Source: Burkholderiales bacterium GJ-E10 (GTDB lineage Bacteria; Pseudomonadota; Gammaproteobacteria; Burkholderiales; Burkholderiaceae_F). From it: a stretch of 64,000 nucleotides of DNA. Positions 18,408-30,658 of this stretch are shown here, in pieces. Positions within the stretch are counted from its first letter, which is position 1. Every line of letters starts with the position of its first letter. A program made the position numbers and the translations under genes. The stretch covers positions 1,569,700 to 1,633,699 of the forward strand of contig AP014683.1 in assembly GCA_000828975.1 (NCBI GenBank). The letters run 5' to 3'. The notes under the pieces were generated by a model, which worked only from the letters and a program-made list of their open reading frames with translations, was not told the origin of the DNA and searched no databases.

Positions 18408-19792
18408 CGCAGCCCATGACCCGATCCGCGCAAAGCGCGTTGAACGCCATTCCCGTCAAGACGATCGGCGCCGCCGGCGCCGAAGCGCTTCTCCCGCCGA
18501 CCCACTACCACCTCCGCCGGCGGCTGGTGCAGGCGCTCGCCCTCGCACTCATGGTCGTGATTCCCGTCACCGGCCTGTTCCGCTTCGATCCGATTGCCGG
18601 TGCGATGGTGGTGCTCGACCGGCAGATCTGGTTTTCCGATTTCTTCCTCGTCTTCGGCCTCTGGTTCTGCGTCGCGACGGCCATGGTGTTCCTGTACTCC
18701 ATCGCGGGAACGGTGTTCTGCGGCTGGGTGTGTCCGCAGAACAGCATTTCCGAATGGGCCAACTTCCTCATGCGCAAGCTGCTCGGCCGGCGCGCCGAAG
18801 TCAGCATCGACGACGGCGCACCGGTGCGGGTGACCGCGTCGAAGGATCGCGCGGTCAACTGGATCATCCTCGGCATCGGCTACCTCGCCGCGTCGATGGC
18901 CGTGGCGCTGCTGCCGATGCTGTATTTCTGGCCCCCCGGTTCGGTGTGGTCGTTCATGACGCTGCACTCCGACCCGTCGCTCAAGTCGTCGCTGTATTGG
19001 ATCTACGGGGTGTTCGTCCTGATCATCCTGCTCGACATCACCATCCTGCGCCACTACTGGTGCCGGTTCGCGTGCGTCTACCGCGTCTGGCAGCACTCGT
19101 TCAAGACCCGCCAGACCTTGCACATCGCCTACGACAAGGCCCGGGCCGCGGATTGCGAGGGCTGCAACTATTGCGTGACGCAATGCTTCATCGACCTCGA
19201 TCCGCGCCGCACCGACATCTACGACAGCTGCATCAACTGTGGCGAATGCATCGACGCCTGCAACCGGATGCATCAGAAGCACGGGGTCCCGGGCCTGCTG
19301 CGATTCGAATTCGGCGAACGCCAGGGTGCTCCGGTGGCAGCTGCGGCCCGCCCGCGCCGCGGCCGCAAGGAGTCGACCGCGCCGAGCCGCAGCGCGGAAT
19401 ACAGCCTGATGGGGCGCACCCGCTGGGCCCTCCCCTTCACCGCCCTGGGCCTGGCGATGTTTTCCTGGGGCCTGTGGACGTATCAGCCCTACCACCTGTC
19501 GGTCGATCACGGCGCCGCGTTCACGGCCGGGCAAATGGCGCCGACGAGCTACAAGATTGCGGTGGCCAACAAGCGCTATCGTCCCGAGTCGGTCCGGATC
19601 TACGTCCATGGCCTGCCGGCCCAGGATTACCGCTTGAGCGCAACCACACTCGACCTGGGGAACGTCCAGCACAAGGCCGTCACGCTGACCATTTCGCCCA
19701 CGCTCCATCGCGGGCTCTACCCCATGCAGATCGAGGTGCGGGCACAGGACGGCTGGGTCGGGCGCTTTTCGTTTGAACATTTCGCAGGATGA
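18404..19792 (+). CDS. ccoG: CcoG-type membrane ferredoxin (RdxA/FixG family)
   Basis: 462 aa. CcoG is a membrane cupric reductase helping cbb3 oxidase assembly. N-terminal TM helices carry the conserved CGWVCPQ. Two 4Fe-4S motifs follow, CEGCNYCVTQC and CINCGECIDAC, and the C-terminal part is an Ig-like FixG domain after a last TM (about residues 345-365). Two features depart from the usual form: the first cluster lacks the proline normally after its fourth cysteine, and no ccoNOQP genes are in the window. The start is coupled to the upstream synthase-like gene. Confidence 0.88.
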   Translation: MTQPMTRSAQSALNAIPVKTIGAAGAEALLPPTHYHLRRRLVQALALALMVVIPVTGLFRFDPIAGAMVVLDRQIWFSDFFLVFGLWFCVATAMVFLYSIAGTVFCGWVCPQNSISEWANFLMRKLLGRRAEVSIDDGAPVRVTASKDRAVNWIILGIGYLAASMAVALLPMLYFWPPGSVWSFMTLHSDPSLKSSLYWIYGVFVLIILLDITILRHYWCRFACVYRVWQHSFKTRQTLHIAYDKARAADCEGCNYCVTQCFIDLDPRRTDIYDSCINCGECIDACNRMHQKHGVPGLLRFEFGERQGAPVAAAARPRRGRKESTAPSRSAEYSLMGRTRWALPFTALGLAMFSWGLWTYQPYHLSVDHGAAFTAGQMAPTSYKIAVANKRYRPESVRIYVHGLPAQDYRLSATTLDLGNVQHKAVTLTISPTLHRGLYPMQIEVRAQDGWVGRFSFEHFAG

Positions 19793-19829
19793 GGAACCGC
19801 GGTGCGAAACCGCCACCGGAGCAGCAATC

Positions 19830-20300
19830 ATGAATACACCCAGCCAATACGGCGCCGGGACCGGCAACCAGGCCGATCCCGACGGCATGGACCAACCGGC
19901 GGAGCAGGTCGACCATCCGATCGACCCCAAGTGGGGACACATCCCGCGAGACAACTTCGGCTATCAAAGCGACCAGCAACGCCTCGACACGCGCGGAATG
20001 GAGGATTGGGAACTCATCACCAAGATCCCCGAGTCGCAACGGCGGGTTCCCTACTGGTTCATCGGCGTGGTGGTGATCGTCCTGCTGATCGGAATCGGCC
20101 TCGGCTTCCCCTTCTGGGGACAGCGCAAGGGGGTTCATGTCCAGTGGTTCAATTGGGGATTCGTCATGGCGATCGGCTACGTCGCGCTGGCTGCCACGTT
20201 CGTGTACTTCATGACGAACCTCGGGGGTCCGCAACGAGCGGAACGCGGTGATGCGGATGATGACAGCCAGGACCGGAATCATGGCAATCCGCAGCCATAA
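19830..20300 (+). CDS. Two-TM membrane protein of unknown function
   Basis: 156 aa, not recognised. A soluble, charged N-terminus of about 80 residues (rich in Asp/Gln, containing WGHIPRDNFGYQ) precedes two TM helices, VPYWFIGVVVIVLLIGIGLG and WGFVMAIGYVALAATFVYFM. The tail is very acidic. It contains no cysteines. It lies 37 nt after ccoG, and its last 20 nt overlap the next gene. The position between CcoG and a FixH-like lipoprotein is where a small oxidase-assembly subunit would be expected, but there is no sequence proof. Confidence 0.7.
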   Translation: MNTPSQYGAGTGNQADPDGMDQPAEQVDHPIDPKWGHIPRDNFGYQSDQQRLDTRGMEDWELITKIPESQRRVPYWFIGVVVIVLLIGIGLGFPFWGQRKGVHVQWFNWGFVMAIGYVALAATFVYFMTNLGGPQRAERGDADDDSQDRNHGNPQP

Positions 20301-20736
20301 TCGAGAAATCGGCCGGGAAGTCGGACGCCGCCGCCGAAACGCAATCCGGGCGCTCCTGGGCGCGGCGATCCCGTTGCTGCTGGCGGCCTGCGGCTCCGAT
20401 GAGGCCCAGATGGCCGTCAAGCATTACGGAAATTACACCGTGGCGATCGAAACCCGCCCGTCGCCGATCGAGGCCGGCGTCGACGAGGTCGTCGTCGTCA
20501 TCACGGGCGCCAAGCACCGCCCCTTGTGGGATGCGCTCGTCCGCCTGCGGGCACTGCCGAACGCCAACTGGGTGCAGGCGATCGAAGACGGGCATACCGG
20601 CGTGTACCGGCGCGCCGTCGACTTCGGCGTTCCCACGCCGACCGGCCCGTTGCACGTCGAAATCGAAGAAAACGGCAAGGCGACGGAAATCGATTTTCCG
20701 CTTTCCCTGATCGACAAGAACACCCCCGAGAGTTGA
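20281..20736 (+). CDS. FixH/YtkA-like lipoprotein
   Basis: 151 aa. A basic N-terminus and hydrophobic segment end in the lipobox LLAAC (Cys near residue 36), so it is probably lipidated and periplasm-facing. The mature part is a small beta-sandwich resembling YtkA/FixH domains (YGNYTVAIETRPSPIEAG, then VPTPTGPLHVEIEENG). FixH-type proteins accompany CcoG in copper delivery to oxidases, usually as TM-anchored rather than lipidated forms. The start at 20281 overlaps the previous gene by 20 nt. Confidence 0.68.
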   Translation: MAIRSHNREIGREVGRRRRNAIRALLGAAIPLLLAACGSDEAQMAVKHYGNYTVAIETRPSPIEAGVDEVVVVITGAKHRPLWDALVRLRALPNANWVQAIEDGHTGVYRRAVDFGVPTPTGPLHVEIEENGKATEIDFPLSLIDKNTPES

Positions 20737-20785
20737 GCAACCTTCCGCCGAGGTCGGTGTCGGGCCTGCGGTGATCGTCCAGGAT

Positions 20786-22444
20786 ATGGAACGCGAATCG
20801 ATGGAGTACGACGTCGTGATCGTCGGAGGCGGCCCTTCCGGCCTTGCCGCGGCGATCCGGCTCAAGCAACGGGCGCGAGACTCGGGCAAGGACTGCTCGG
20901 TCTGCGTGCTGGAAAAAGGCGCTGAACTCGGTGCGCATACGCTGTCGGGCGCGGTGATCGACCCGCGTGCATTCGACGAGCTGCTGCCGGGCTGGCGCAC
21001 GCAGCAGGACGCACCGATCCGTCTGGCCGTGCGCGAGGACCGATTTCTGTTTCTTACCGAAACCGGCGCCCTGCAGGCTCCGTCGGCACTGCTGCCGCCC
21101 TGCTTCGTCAACCACGGCAACTTCATCGTCAGCCTGGGCAACGTCGTGCGCTGGCTGGGACAGCAGGCCGAGGCGCTGGGCGTGGACATCTTTCCGGGGT
21201 TTGCGGCGGCGGAAGTCCTGTACGAGATGGAAGCCGACGGCGCGGCGCACGTCGTGGGCGTGGCAACCGGCAGCCAGGGCATCGGACGCGACGGACAGCC
21301 GACCGCGAACTTCCAACCTGGCATGGAACTGCGCGGCCGCTATACGCTCTTTGCCGAAGGATCGCGCGGCCACCTTGGCCGCCAGCTCATCGACCGCTTC
21401 GATCTCATGCGGGGACGCGACCCGCAGACCTATGCCATCGGCATCAAGGAGCTGTGGGACATCGATCCCGCGCGCCACGAGCCCGGACTGGTCATGCATA
21501 CCGCCGGTTGGCCGCTCGATCCCCAAACCTATGGCGGGTCCTTCCTCTATCACGCCGAAAACCATCAGGTCAGCATCGGTCTCGTCGTCGGCCTCGGCTA
21601 TCGCAATCCGTATCTCTCGCCGTTCGAAGAGTTCCAGCGTCTCAAGACCCACCCAACGATCCGAACGATGCTCGAAGGCGGCAAGCGCGTCGCGTACGGC
21701 GCGCGCGCGATCACCGCCGGCGGCCTGCAATCGCTGCCGAAACTGATATTTCCCGGCGGTGCGCTGATCGGCTGCGAGGCCGGATTTCTCAATGCGGCGC
21801 GCATCAAGGGCACCCATGGCGCGGTGGTCTCCGGCATGCTGGCGGCGGACGCGGTCTTCGATGCCGTGACCGCAGGACGCGGCGGCGACGAAGTGGCGGC
21901 CTATCCGCAAGCCTTCGAGCGCAGCTGGCTGCGCGACGACCTGTATGCCACGCGCAACTTCAAGCCCTGGATGGACAAGGGACTGCTGGTCGGCTCGATC
22001 ATGTTCGGCATCGATCAGTTGGTGTTCGGCGGCCGCGCGCCGTGGACCCTCCGCCGGTCGGAGGCGGACCACGCCAAACTGCTGCCGGCGGCGCAATGCA
22101 CACCGATCGACTACCCCAAGCCGGATGGCAAACTGCGCTTCGACCGGCTGTCGTCGGTCTACCTGTCCAACACCAATCACGAGGAAAACCAGCCGGTCCA
22201 CCTTACGCTGCGCGATCCGGGCGTTCCGGTTGCCGTCAACCTTGCGCGCTATGCCGGGCCCGAGGCGCGCTACTGCCCGGCCGGGGTGTACGAATTCGTG
22301 AAAACGCCCGAGGAGGCGGACGCGTTGCAGATCAATGCCCAGAACTGCGTGCACTGCAAGACCTGCGACATCAAGGATCCGACGCAGAACATCGTCTGGG
22401 TGGCGCCGGAAGGCGGCGGCGGCCCGCGGTATCCGAACATGTAA
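20786..22444 (+). CDS. Electron-transfer flavoprotein-ubiquinone oxidoreductase
   Basis: 552 aa. Passes electrons from reduced ETF to ubiquinone at the inner membrane. The FAD dinucleotide motif is VVIVGGGPSG at residues 11-19. The ubiquinone-binding middle contains GIKELWDI and GGSFLYH. The C-terminal 4Fe-4S site is CPAGVYEF plus CVHCKTCDIKDP (cysteines near 521, 524 and 527). ATG 20786 is used; a GTG at 20771 and an ATG at 20801 are alternatives. The etfAB genes are not in the window. It ends convergent with clpA across a strong GC hairpin. Confidence 0.95.
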   Translation: MERESMEYDVVIVGGGPSGLAAAIRLKQRARDSGKDCSVCVLEKGAELGAHTLSGAVIDPRAFDELLPGWRTQQDAPIRLAVREDRFLFLTETGALQAPSALLPPCFVNHGNFIVSLGNVVRWLGQQAEALGVDIFPGFAAAEVLYEMEADGAAHVVGVATGSQGIGRDGQPTANFQPGMELRGRYTLFAEGSRGHLGRQLIDRFDLMRGRDPQTYAIGIKELWDIDPARHEPGLVMHTAGWPLDPQTYGGSFLYHAENHQVSIGLVVGLGYRNPYLSPFEEFQRLKTHPTIRTMLEGGKRVAYGARAITAGGLQSLPKLIFPGGALIGCEAGFLNAARIKGTHGAVVSGMLAADAVFDAVTAGRGGDEVAAYPQAFERSWLRDDLYATRNFKPWMDKGLLVGSIMFGIDQLVFGGRAPWTLRRSEADHAKLLPAAQCTPIDYPKPDGKLRFDRLSSVYLSNTNHEENQPVHLTLRDPGVPVAVNLARYAGPEARYCPAGVYEFVKTPEEADALQINAQNCVHCKTCDIKDPTQNIVWVAPEGGGGPRYPNM

Positions 22445-22449
22445 GGCGG

Positions 22450-22491
22450 GGACCGGCGCCGGTGCGCGGGTGACCCGCGCCCGGCCGGTCC
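22450..22491. terminator. GC-rich hairpin between convergent etf-QO and clpA
   Basis: The 61-nt gap between two convergent genes holds a long imperfect palindrome: GGACCGG and GCGCGGGT on one side, ACCCGCGC and CCGGTCC on the other. There is no T-run on either side, so it is a probable bidirectional stop signal rather than a classical intrinsic terminator. Confidence 0.45.
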
Positions 22492-22505
22492 GCTTCCTCG
22501 GGCGT

Positions 22506-24811
<2,306 letters not shown>

Positions 24812-24815
<4 letters not shown>

Positions 24816-25120
24816 GCTTCCTCCATCACGCACTGCAGCGGGTGCTGGTGCTCCCGCGAATAGCTGCTGACCTGCTCGACCTTGCTGGCGGCGACATCCC
24901 GCGGGTACACACCGCACACGCCGCGCCCCTCGTAATGCACCCGCAACATGATCTGCGTCGCCTGTTCGCGCCCCTTCCCGAAGAACCGCTGCAGCACGAC
25001 GACCACGAATTCCATCGGCGTGAAGTCATCGTTCAGGAGCACGACCTGGAACAAAGGCGGCGGCCGGGTATCCGCCTCCTGATTCTCTACGACCGCAGAT
25101 TCCTCAAACCGTTCGCTCAT
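24812..25120 (-). CDS. clpS: ClpS adaptor for N-end-rule substrates
   Basis: 102 aa. Binds proteins with N-terminal Leu/Phe/Tyr/Trp and hands them to ClpA. It has the ClpS core [15 protein letters not shown], then [21 protein letters not shown] and [16 protein letters not shown] flexible polar N-terminus of about 25 residues is normal. ATG 25120 is preferred over upstream in-frame codons, which add a basic, unconserved stretch. Confidence 0.96.
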
Positions 25121-25704
25121 GACCCCGAAAACCGCCACCCGGACCGTGCGCCGCGACACCTCCGTCTCGACACGCCCCCATCATAACGCCGACCGGATCG
25201 ATGCGCCCGGCCGGAACCCGACTCCGATCTTGCCCTGTGGTCAACCGGCCCGATCGTCCATGAGCCCCCCGGAAACGCCCGGTAATTTGCCGATTTTCCG
25301 ACATGACCTTGGTCACTGGAAAAATTCCGCCTCCTTCCGCCCGATTTCGCCGTCGCGCGCCATTTCCCGGCCAAGACCGGGCGTCTCCCCTCGGAAAACC
25401 GGTGTTCCGGCCGGACCCCGCCCCGCCGTCGGCGGGCAACCCGCGGCCGTCCCGGCGCCGCTCCCTGCTTTAAGCGGTTGACGGACGCACGCGGTTGCCG
25501 GAAAAATCCGGGAGTTCGAAAAAGCAGCCGGCGGAGAACCCGGCACTTGGAGAACGGCGCAGGCAGGCAGAAGACCGCACTGCCGTCGCCACAAGGTGGA
25601 AGTCGGGGGGATTCCGCACGCGCCTGCTGGTACGTCTGGGCGTGCGGAGTGGTCACGCGACGTTCTGAGTTCGTACGCAGCACAAGAAGCAAGGAAAAAG
25701 AAGC
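25121..25704. other. 584-bp gene-free region upstream of the cold-shock gene
   Basis: No coding region can be supported here on either strand. Open frames exist but show only composition-driven sequence. It separates the divergent clpS and csp genes, so it must hold both promoters and probably a long 5' leader of the cold-shock mRNA, as is usual for csp genes. A purine-rich stretch (AGCAAGGAAAAAGAAGC) just before 25705 supplies the ribosome-binding site. Confidence 0.5.
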
Positions 25705-25914
25705 ATGGCAACAGGCACGGTGAAGTGGTTCAACGACGCGAAGGGGTATGGATTCATCACCCCGGACGATGGCGGCGAGGATCTGTTCGCGCATTTCTCC
25801 GCGATCCAGATCAGCGGGTTCAAGACCTTGAAGGAAGGCCAGAAGGTCGCCTTCGACATCATTCAGGGGCCCAAGGGGAAACAGGCATCCAACATCACCC
25901 CGAACGCGCCATAG
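25705..25914 (+). CDS. cspA: Cold-shock-like protein
   Basis: 69 aa single cold-shock domain that binds single-stranded nucleic acids. RNP-1 is KGYGFITPD and RNP-2 is DLFAHFSAI, with [12 protein letters not shown] at the N-terminus. Preceded by AGGAAAAAG at a suitable distance. The long upstream non-coding segment and an immediate strong terminator indicate a monocistronic transcript, typical for this family. Which csp paralogue this is cannot be told. Confidence 0.96.
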   Translation: MATGTVKWFNDAKGYGFITPDDGGEDLFAHFSAIQISGFKTLKEGQKVAFDIIQGPKGKQASNITPNAP

Positions 25915-25940
25915 ACCCGCACAGGACCCTCGGTCCTTCG

Positions 25941-25969
25941 AAAAAGGGGCTCCTCCGGAGCCCCTTTTT
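25941..25969 (+). terminator. Intrinsic terminator of the cold-shock gene
   Basis: A 13-bp perfect stem (AAAAAGGGGCTCC / GGAGCCCCTTTTT) with a 3-nt loop and a terminal T-run lies 26 nt after the csp stop. The A-tract on the other side means it can also serve the convergent icd transcript. Confidence 0.9.
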
Positions 25970-26008
25970 CAATCCGCCGGCCTCGGCACCAAACCGCGGC
26001 CTCCCCGG

Positions 26009-27256
<1,248 letters not shown>

Positions 27257-27336
27257 ACGAGCGGTCTCCAAAACAGGGCTGCGTGCGCGAATTCCACGCG
27301 ATAATGGGCCGAAGTGTAGCGCCCGGAGAACATGCC

Positions 27337-27867
27337 ATGGAAACCACGCGCCCGGAACCCACAGGTCGTAATGCCCCAACCGCGGCGGCGCGCGCCGCCG
27401 TGCTGCTATTGCTGGCCGCAGGGTCCGTCATTGGCGTGCACGCCCAGGCGCCGGGCGCGGACCGGACGGAAACCCCGGACCGGACGGAAACCCTTTTCCT
27501 GGCCGGGCACCGACTCGTCGCCGAGGTGGCGGATACGGATGCGGCGCGCCTGCGCGGGCTGATGTACCGCACGCGCCTCGCGCCGGATCACGGCATGCTG
27601 TTCGTGTTCGATCCGCCGGACGAGTACTGCATGTGGATGCGCAATACGCGGCTCCCGCTGTCGGTGGCGTTCCTCGACGCGCGGGGGGCGGTGATCAACG
27701 TCGAGGTCATGCAGCCGCAGACCGACGACCGGCATTGCGCGCGCCGGCCTGCGAGCTACGCCCTGGAAATGACCCAGGGATGGTTCTCGGCGCACAGCAT
27801 CCGGAACGGCGCCGTGCTTTCCGGGATGTCCGGCGTCAGAAATTCGTCGCCGCAAAGTCCCAATTGA
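27337..27867 (+). CDS. DUF192 secreted protein
   Basis: 176 aa. Probable signal peptide ([20 protein letters not shown], residues about 17-36) followed by one DUF192 domain: [45 protein letters not shown] and [11 protein letters not shown]. The biochemical role of the family is unknown. ATG 27337 has GGAGAA 6-8 nt upstream. An exact 18-bp tandem duplication (27458-27493) encodes a repeated RTETPD-like linker. The 3' end overlaps convergent sodB by 32 nt. Confidence 0.88.
   Translation: METTRPEPTGRNAPTAAARAAVLLLLAAGSVIGVHAQAPGADRTETPDRTETLFLAGHRLVAEVADTDAARLRGLMYRTRLAPDHGMLFVFDPPDEYCMWMRNTRLPLSVAFLDARGAVINVEVMQPQTDDRHCARRPASYALEMTQGWFSAHSIRNGAVLSGMSGVRNSSPQSPN
27458..27493. repeat. Exact 18-bp tandem duplication inside the DUF192 gene
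   Basis: CGGACCGGACGGAAACCC occurs twice, head to tail, and is in frame, so it lengthens the linker between the signal peptide and the DUF192 domain by six residues. Confidence 0.9.
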
Positions 27868-28414
27868 CGAGGCGATCGAGGAATACCTCGACGAACTTCG
27901 CGCGCGCATTACGGTGATCGATGTAGTACGCGTGCTCCCAGACGTCGATCGTGAGCAGGGGCTTGTCGGCCGTCGTGAGCGGCGTGGCGGCGTTCGACGT
28001 GTTGACGATGTCCACCGTGCCGTCGGGCTTCTTCACCAGCCAGGTCCAGCCCGAGCCGAAGTTGCCGACGGCGCTTTTGGTGAACGCTTCCTTGAACGCG
28101 GCATAACTGCCCCATTTCGCGTCGATCGCCGCCGCCAGCGCCCCCTGCGGCGCCCCGCCGCCGCCCGGCTTCAGGCAGTTCCAGAAGAACGTGTGGTTCC
28201 ATACCTGCGCGGCGTTGTTGAAAATTCCCCCGCTCGACCTGCGGATGATGTCCTCGAGACCCATCGAGGCGAACTCGGTGCCCGGAATCAGGTTGTTCAG
28301 GTTCGTCACATAGGCCTGATGATGCTTGCCGTGGTGGAAGTCGAAGGTCTCCTTCGACATGTACGGCGCCAGGGCGTCGGCCGCAAACGGCAGCGGCGGC
28401 AGCGTGTGTTCCAT
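27836..28414 (-). CDS. sodB: Superoxide dismutase (Fe type)
   Basis: 192 aa, the FeSOD length. Dismutates superoxide in the cytoplasm. Metal ligands lie in [21 protein letters not shown] and [13 protein letters not shown]. The [14 protein letters not shown] signature and small size favour an iron enzyme. ATG 28414 ([15 protein letters not shown]) is the conserved start, with GGAAAA upstream. Convergent with the DUF192 gene. Confidence 0.95.
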   Translation of the reverse strand: MEHTLPPLPFAADALAPYMSKETFDFHHGKHHQAYVTNLNNLIPGTEFASMGLEDIIRRSSGGIFNNAAQVWNHTFFWNCLKPGGGGAPQGALAAAIDAKWGSYAAFKEAFTKSAVGNFGSGWTWLVKKPDGTVDIVNTSNAATPLTTADKPLLTIDVWEHAYYIDHRNARAKFVEVFLDRLVNWDFAATNF

Positions 28415-28576
28415 GATCGTTTTCCTTTTTTCCGGGTTGTATTTGTGCAAGACGTGCAGACGTCGGCACGCATTTTATTGCCTGAGCGATCGCGATCCGG
28501 CAATGCCGCACCTCCGTCATGGCCAATCCGCTTCGGGCCCCGGGACCTACCCGATTCCCGGGGCGGGATGCCGCCT

Positions 28577-29815
28577 TCAGTCCGGCCGCGATGTGGGCGT
28601 GGGCACGGGAACGAGCAGGTCGGCCTCGCCGCGGGCCAACCGAGCATGCACCCGCTCCCCGGCGCGCAATTGTGCCGGATCGGTGAGCAGCGCCCCGCGG
28701 GCGTCATGCAGCACCGAAAACCCGCGATCGAGCACCGACTGCACGTTCACCAGTTCCAGCATGCGCGTTCGCTGCGCCACCACATCACGGCGGCGCCGCA
28801 AGCTCGTGTCGGCAGCCGCCCGCATGCGTCGGACGAATTCACGGATACGCAGGCGCGCGCCGGACAACGGGCCGTGCGGCGAAGACAGGACCCGCAATGC
28901 GGAATCGAGGCGCTGGCTGCGCACCGCCAGCGTGGCCGCCTGCGCGCGCGTCATCCGGCGCAGCAGCCCTTCGATGCGGTGCGCGAGCGCGCCACGCTCC
29001 GGGGCCACGAGTTCCGCTGCCGCGGTGGGCGTCGCCGCACGCAGGTCGGCGGCGAAATCCGCGATGGTGAAATCCGATTCGTGCCCGACGCCCACCACCA
29101 CCGGCATCGCGCACGCACGAATTGCGCGCGCCACCGCCTCTTCGTTGAAGGCCCAGAGATCCTCGATCGAACCCCCGCCGCGCACCAGCAGGACCACGTC
29201 CGCCTCGCCACGGCGCGACACCGCGCCCAGCATCGCCGCGATCCGCGGCGCCGCATCCAGACCCTGTACGGGCACCGGATAGACGACGACGCGCACGTAG
29301 GGGGCACGACGGCGCAGCGTGGTCAGCACGTCGCGCAACGCGGCAGCCTGCAAGGACGTCACCACCCCCACCGTCGCCGGCAACGGCGGCAAGGCCCGCT
29401 TGACCGCGGCGTCGAACAGCCCTTCGGCCGCCAGCTTCTCGCGCAGCCGCTGGAAGCGCTCCCACAGGCTGCCCGCCCCGCAGCGGCGCAGGGACTCCAC
29501 GGTCAACTGGAATTCACCGCGCGCTTCGTACAGGCCGACCCACGCGAGCACCTCGACCGCATCGCCCTCGCGAGGCGAAAAGTCGACGAGCGTGTTGCGC
29601 GAGCGGAACATCACGCAACGGACCTGCGCCGCAGCATCCTTGAGCGCGAAATACCAGTGTCCGCTCGCGGCGCGGGTCCAGGAGGCAATTTCCCCGCGCA
29701 CCCTCCGTGCGCCGAACTGCGCCTGCAAAGATCCAGCAACGGCGCGGTTCAGCTGGGAAACTGTCCAGAAAACCCGCGCCGATTCGACGTTTTCCATTTC
29801 GGGATTCGATTCCAT
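28577..29815 (-). CDS. xseA: Exodeoxyribonuclease VII large subunit
   Basis: 412 aa. N-terminal OB-fold (VSQLNRAVAGSLQ through GHWYFALKD) followed by the catalytic domain with GGGSIEDLWAFNEE and VGVGHESDFTIADFAAD, then a C-terminal coiled coil rich in Arg. It is shorter than E. coli XseA (about 456 aa), mainly in the coiled-coil part. ATG 29815 is chosen because GGGGGA lies about 9 nt upstream; in-frame ATGs at 29797 and 29863 are alternatives. xseB is not in the window. Confidence 0.94.
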   Translation of the reverse strand: MESNPEMENVESARVFWTVSQLNRAVAGSLQAQFGARRVRGEIASWTRAASGHWYFALKDAAAQVRCVMFRSRNTLVDFSPREGDAVEVLAWVGLYEARGEFQLTVESLRRCGAGSLWERFQRLREKLAAEGLFDAAVKRALPPLPATVGVVTSLQAAALRDVLTTLRRRAPYVRVVVYPVPVQGLDAAPRIAAMLGAVSRRGEADVVLLVRGGGSIEDLWAFNEEAVARAIRACAMPVVVGVGHESDFTIADFAADLRAATPTAAAELVAPERGALAHRIEGLLRRMTRAQAATLAVRSQRLDSALRVLSSPHGPLSGARLRIREFVRRMRAAADTSLRRRRDVVAQRTRMLELVNVQSVLDRGFSVLHDARGALLTDPAQLRAGERVHARLARGEADLLVPVPTPTSRPD

Positions 29816-30031
29816 GCGGGTTTCCCCCGGCAAAATTTCCACAACCGACGCGTTCGCGCCCATTCTTTCACAACCCTCTATAAAGCCTTCCGGGATTCGC
29901 GGTAACATATTGAATTGCAATGAATTTTATTTTCCGATTGCATTTGTGCGTAGTATGCGGACTCCCGGCGCCGCCATGCCTGTACCGGAGTTAGGCTGCT
30001 TTTCCACAAAGTTATCCACAGGAATCCCCTC
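29816..30031. promoter_or_regulatory. AT-rich divergent intergenic region with a perfect DnaA-box match
   Basis: This 216-bp gap between divergent xseA and exbB is conspicuously AT-rich for the window (29900-29945). It contains TTATCCACA at 30012-30020, identical to the strong E. coli DnaA-box consensus, with TTTCCACAA immediately before it (30001-30009). It must hold both promoters. Whether DnaA binds is untested, and one box can occur by chance. Confidence 0.4.
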
Positions 30032-30658
30032 GTGTTCGCCATCGTTCAAGCCATCGGCTGGCCCATCTGGCCCTTGATCACTGCTTCGATCGTTGCACTG
30101 GCGCTCATCATCGAGCGCGCGGTCGCCTTGCGCCGCCTGCGCGTGCTTCCGGACAACCTGCTCGCGGACGTGCTGAACCTGCATACGCGCCGCCAGATCA
30201 ATGCCGAGGTGATCGAAAAGCTGCAGGCGGACTCCCCGCTCGGATTTCTCCTCGCCTCCGGCCTGCGCAGCGTCGACGAGCGGCGCGACGTCACCATCCG
30301 GGCAATGGAAGTCGCGGGCGGCCATGTCGCGCACGAGCTTTCCCGCTACCTCACCCTTCTCGGCGCCATCGGTTCGATCGCACCGCTGCTCGGCCTGCTG
30401 GGAACGGTGGTTGGCATGATCGACATCTTTGCGTCCCAGCAGGGCGGGGCCAATCCGCAGCAACTGGCGCAGGGCATCTCGGTTGCCCTCTATTCCACCG
30501 CCTTCGGCATCGTCGTGGCGGTCCCTTCGGTGCTCGCCTACCGGATCTTCCGCGCGCGGGTCGACGATTTCCTGGTGGAAATGGAACAGCAGGGGGCACG
30601 CCTCGTGGCCGCGCTCTACTCCGGCGAAGCGCGCACGGCGCGGGGAGCCGCGGCGTGA
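30032..30658 (+). CDS. exbB: ExbB/TolQ/MotA proton-channel protein
   Basis: 208 aa inner-membrane protein of the ExbB/TolQ family, which with ExbD/TolR uses proton motive force to energise outer-membrane processes. TM1 is at about residues 10-28. The cytoplasmic domain is followed by TM2/TM3 with GAIGSIAPLLGLLGTVVGMI and ISVALYSTAFGIVVAVPS. The start is GTG 30032 with AGGA upstream. The stop overlaps exbD (GTGA). The absence of tonB, tolA and tolB nearby leaves the exact partner open. Confidence 0.92.
   Translation: MFAIVQAIGWPIWPLITASIVALALIIERAVALRRLRVLPDNLLADVLNLHTRRQINAEVIEKLQADSPLGFLLASGLRSVDERRDVTIRAMEVAGGHVAHELSRYLTLLGAIGSIAPLLGLLGTVVGMIDIFASQQGGANPQQLAQGISVALYSTAFGIVVAVPSVLAYRIFRARVDDFLVEMEQQGARLVAALYSGEARTARGAAA

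Noticed and set aside
20771-22444. GTG 20771 as the start of ETF-QO
   Set aside because: Adds five unconserved residues; ATG 20786 fits homologue N-termini better.
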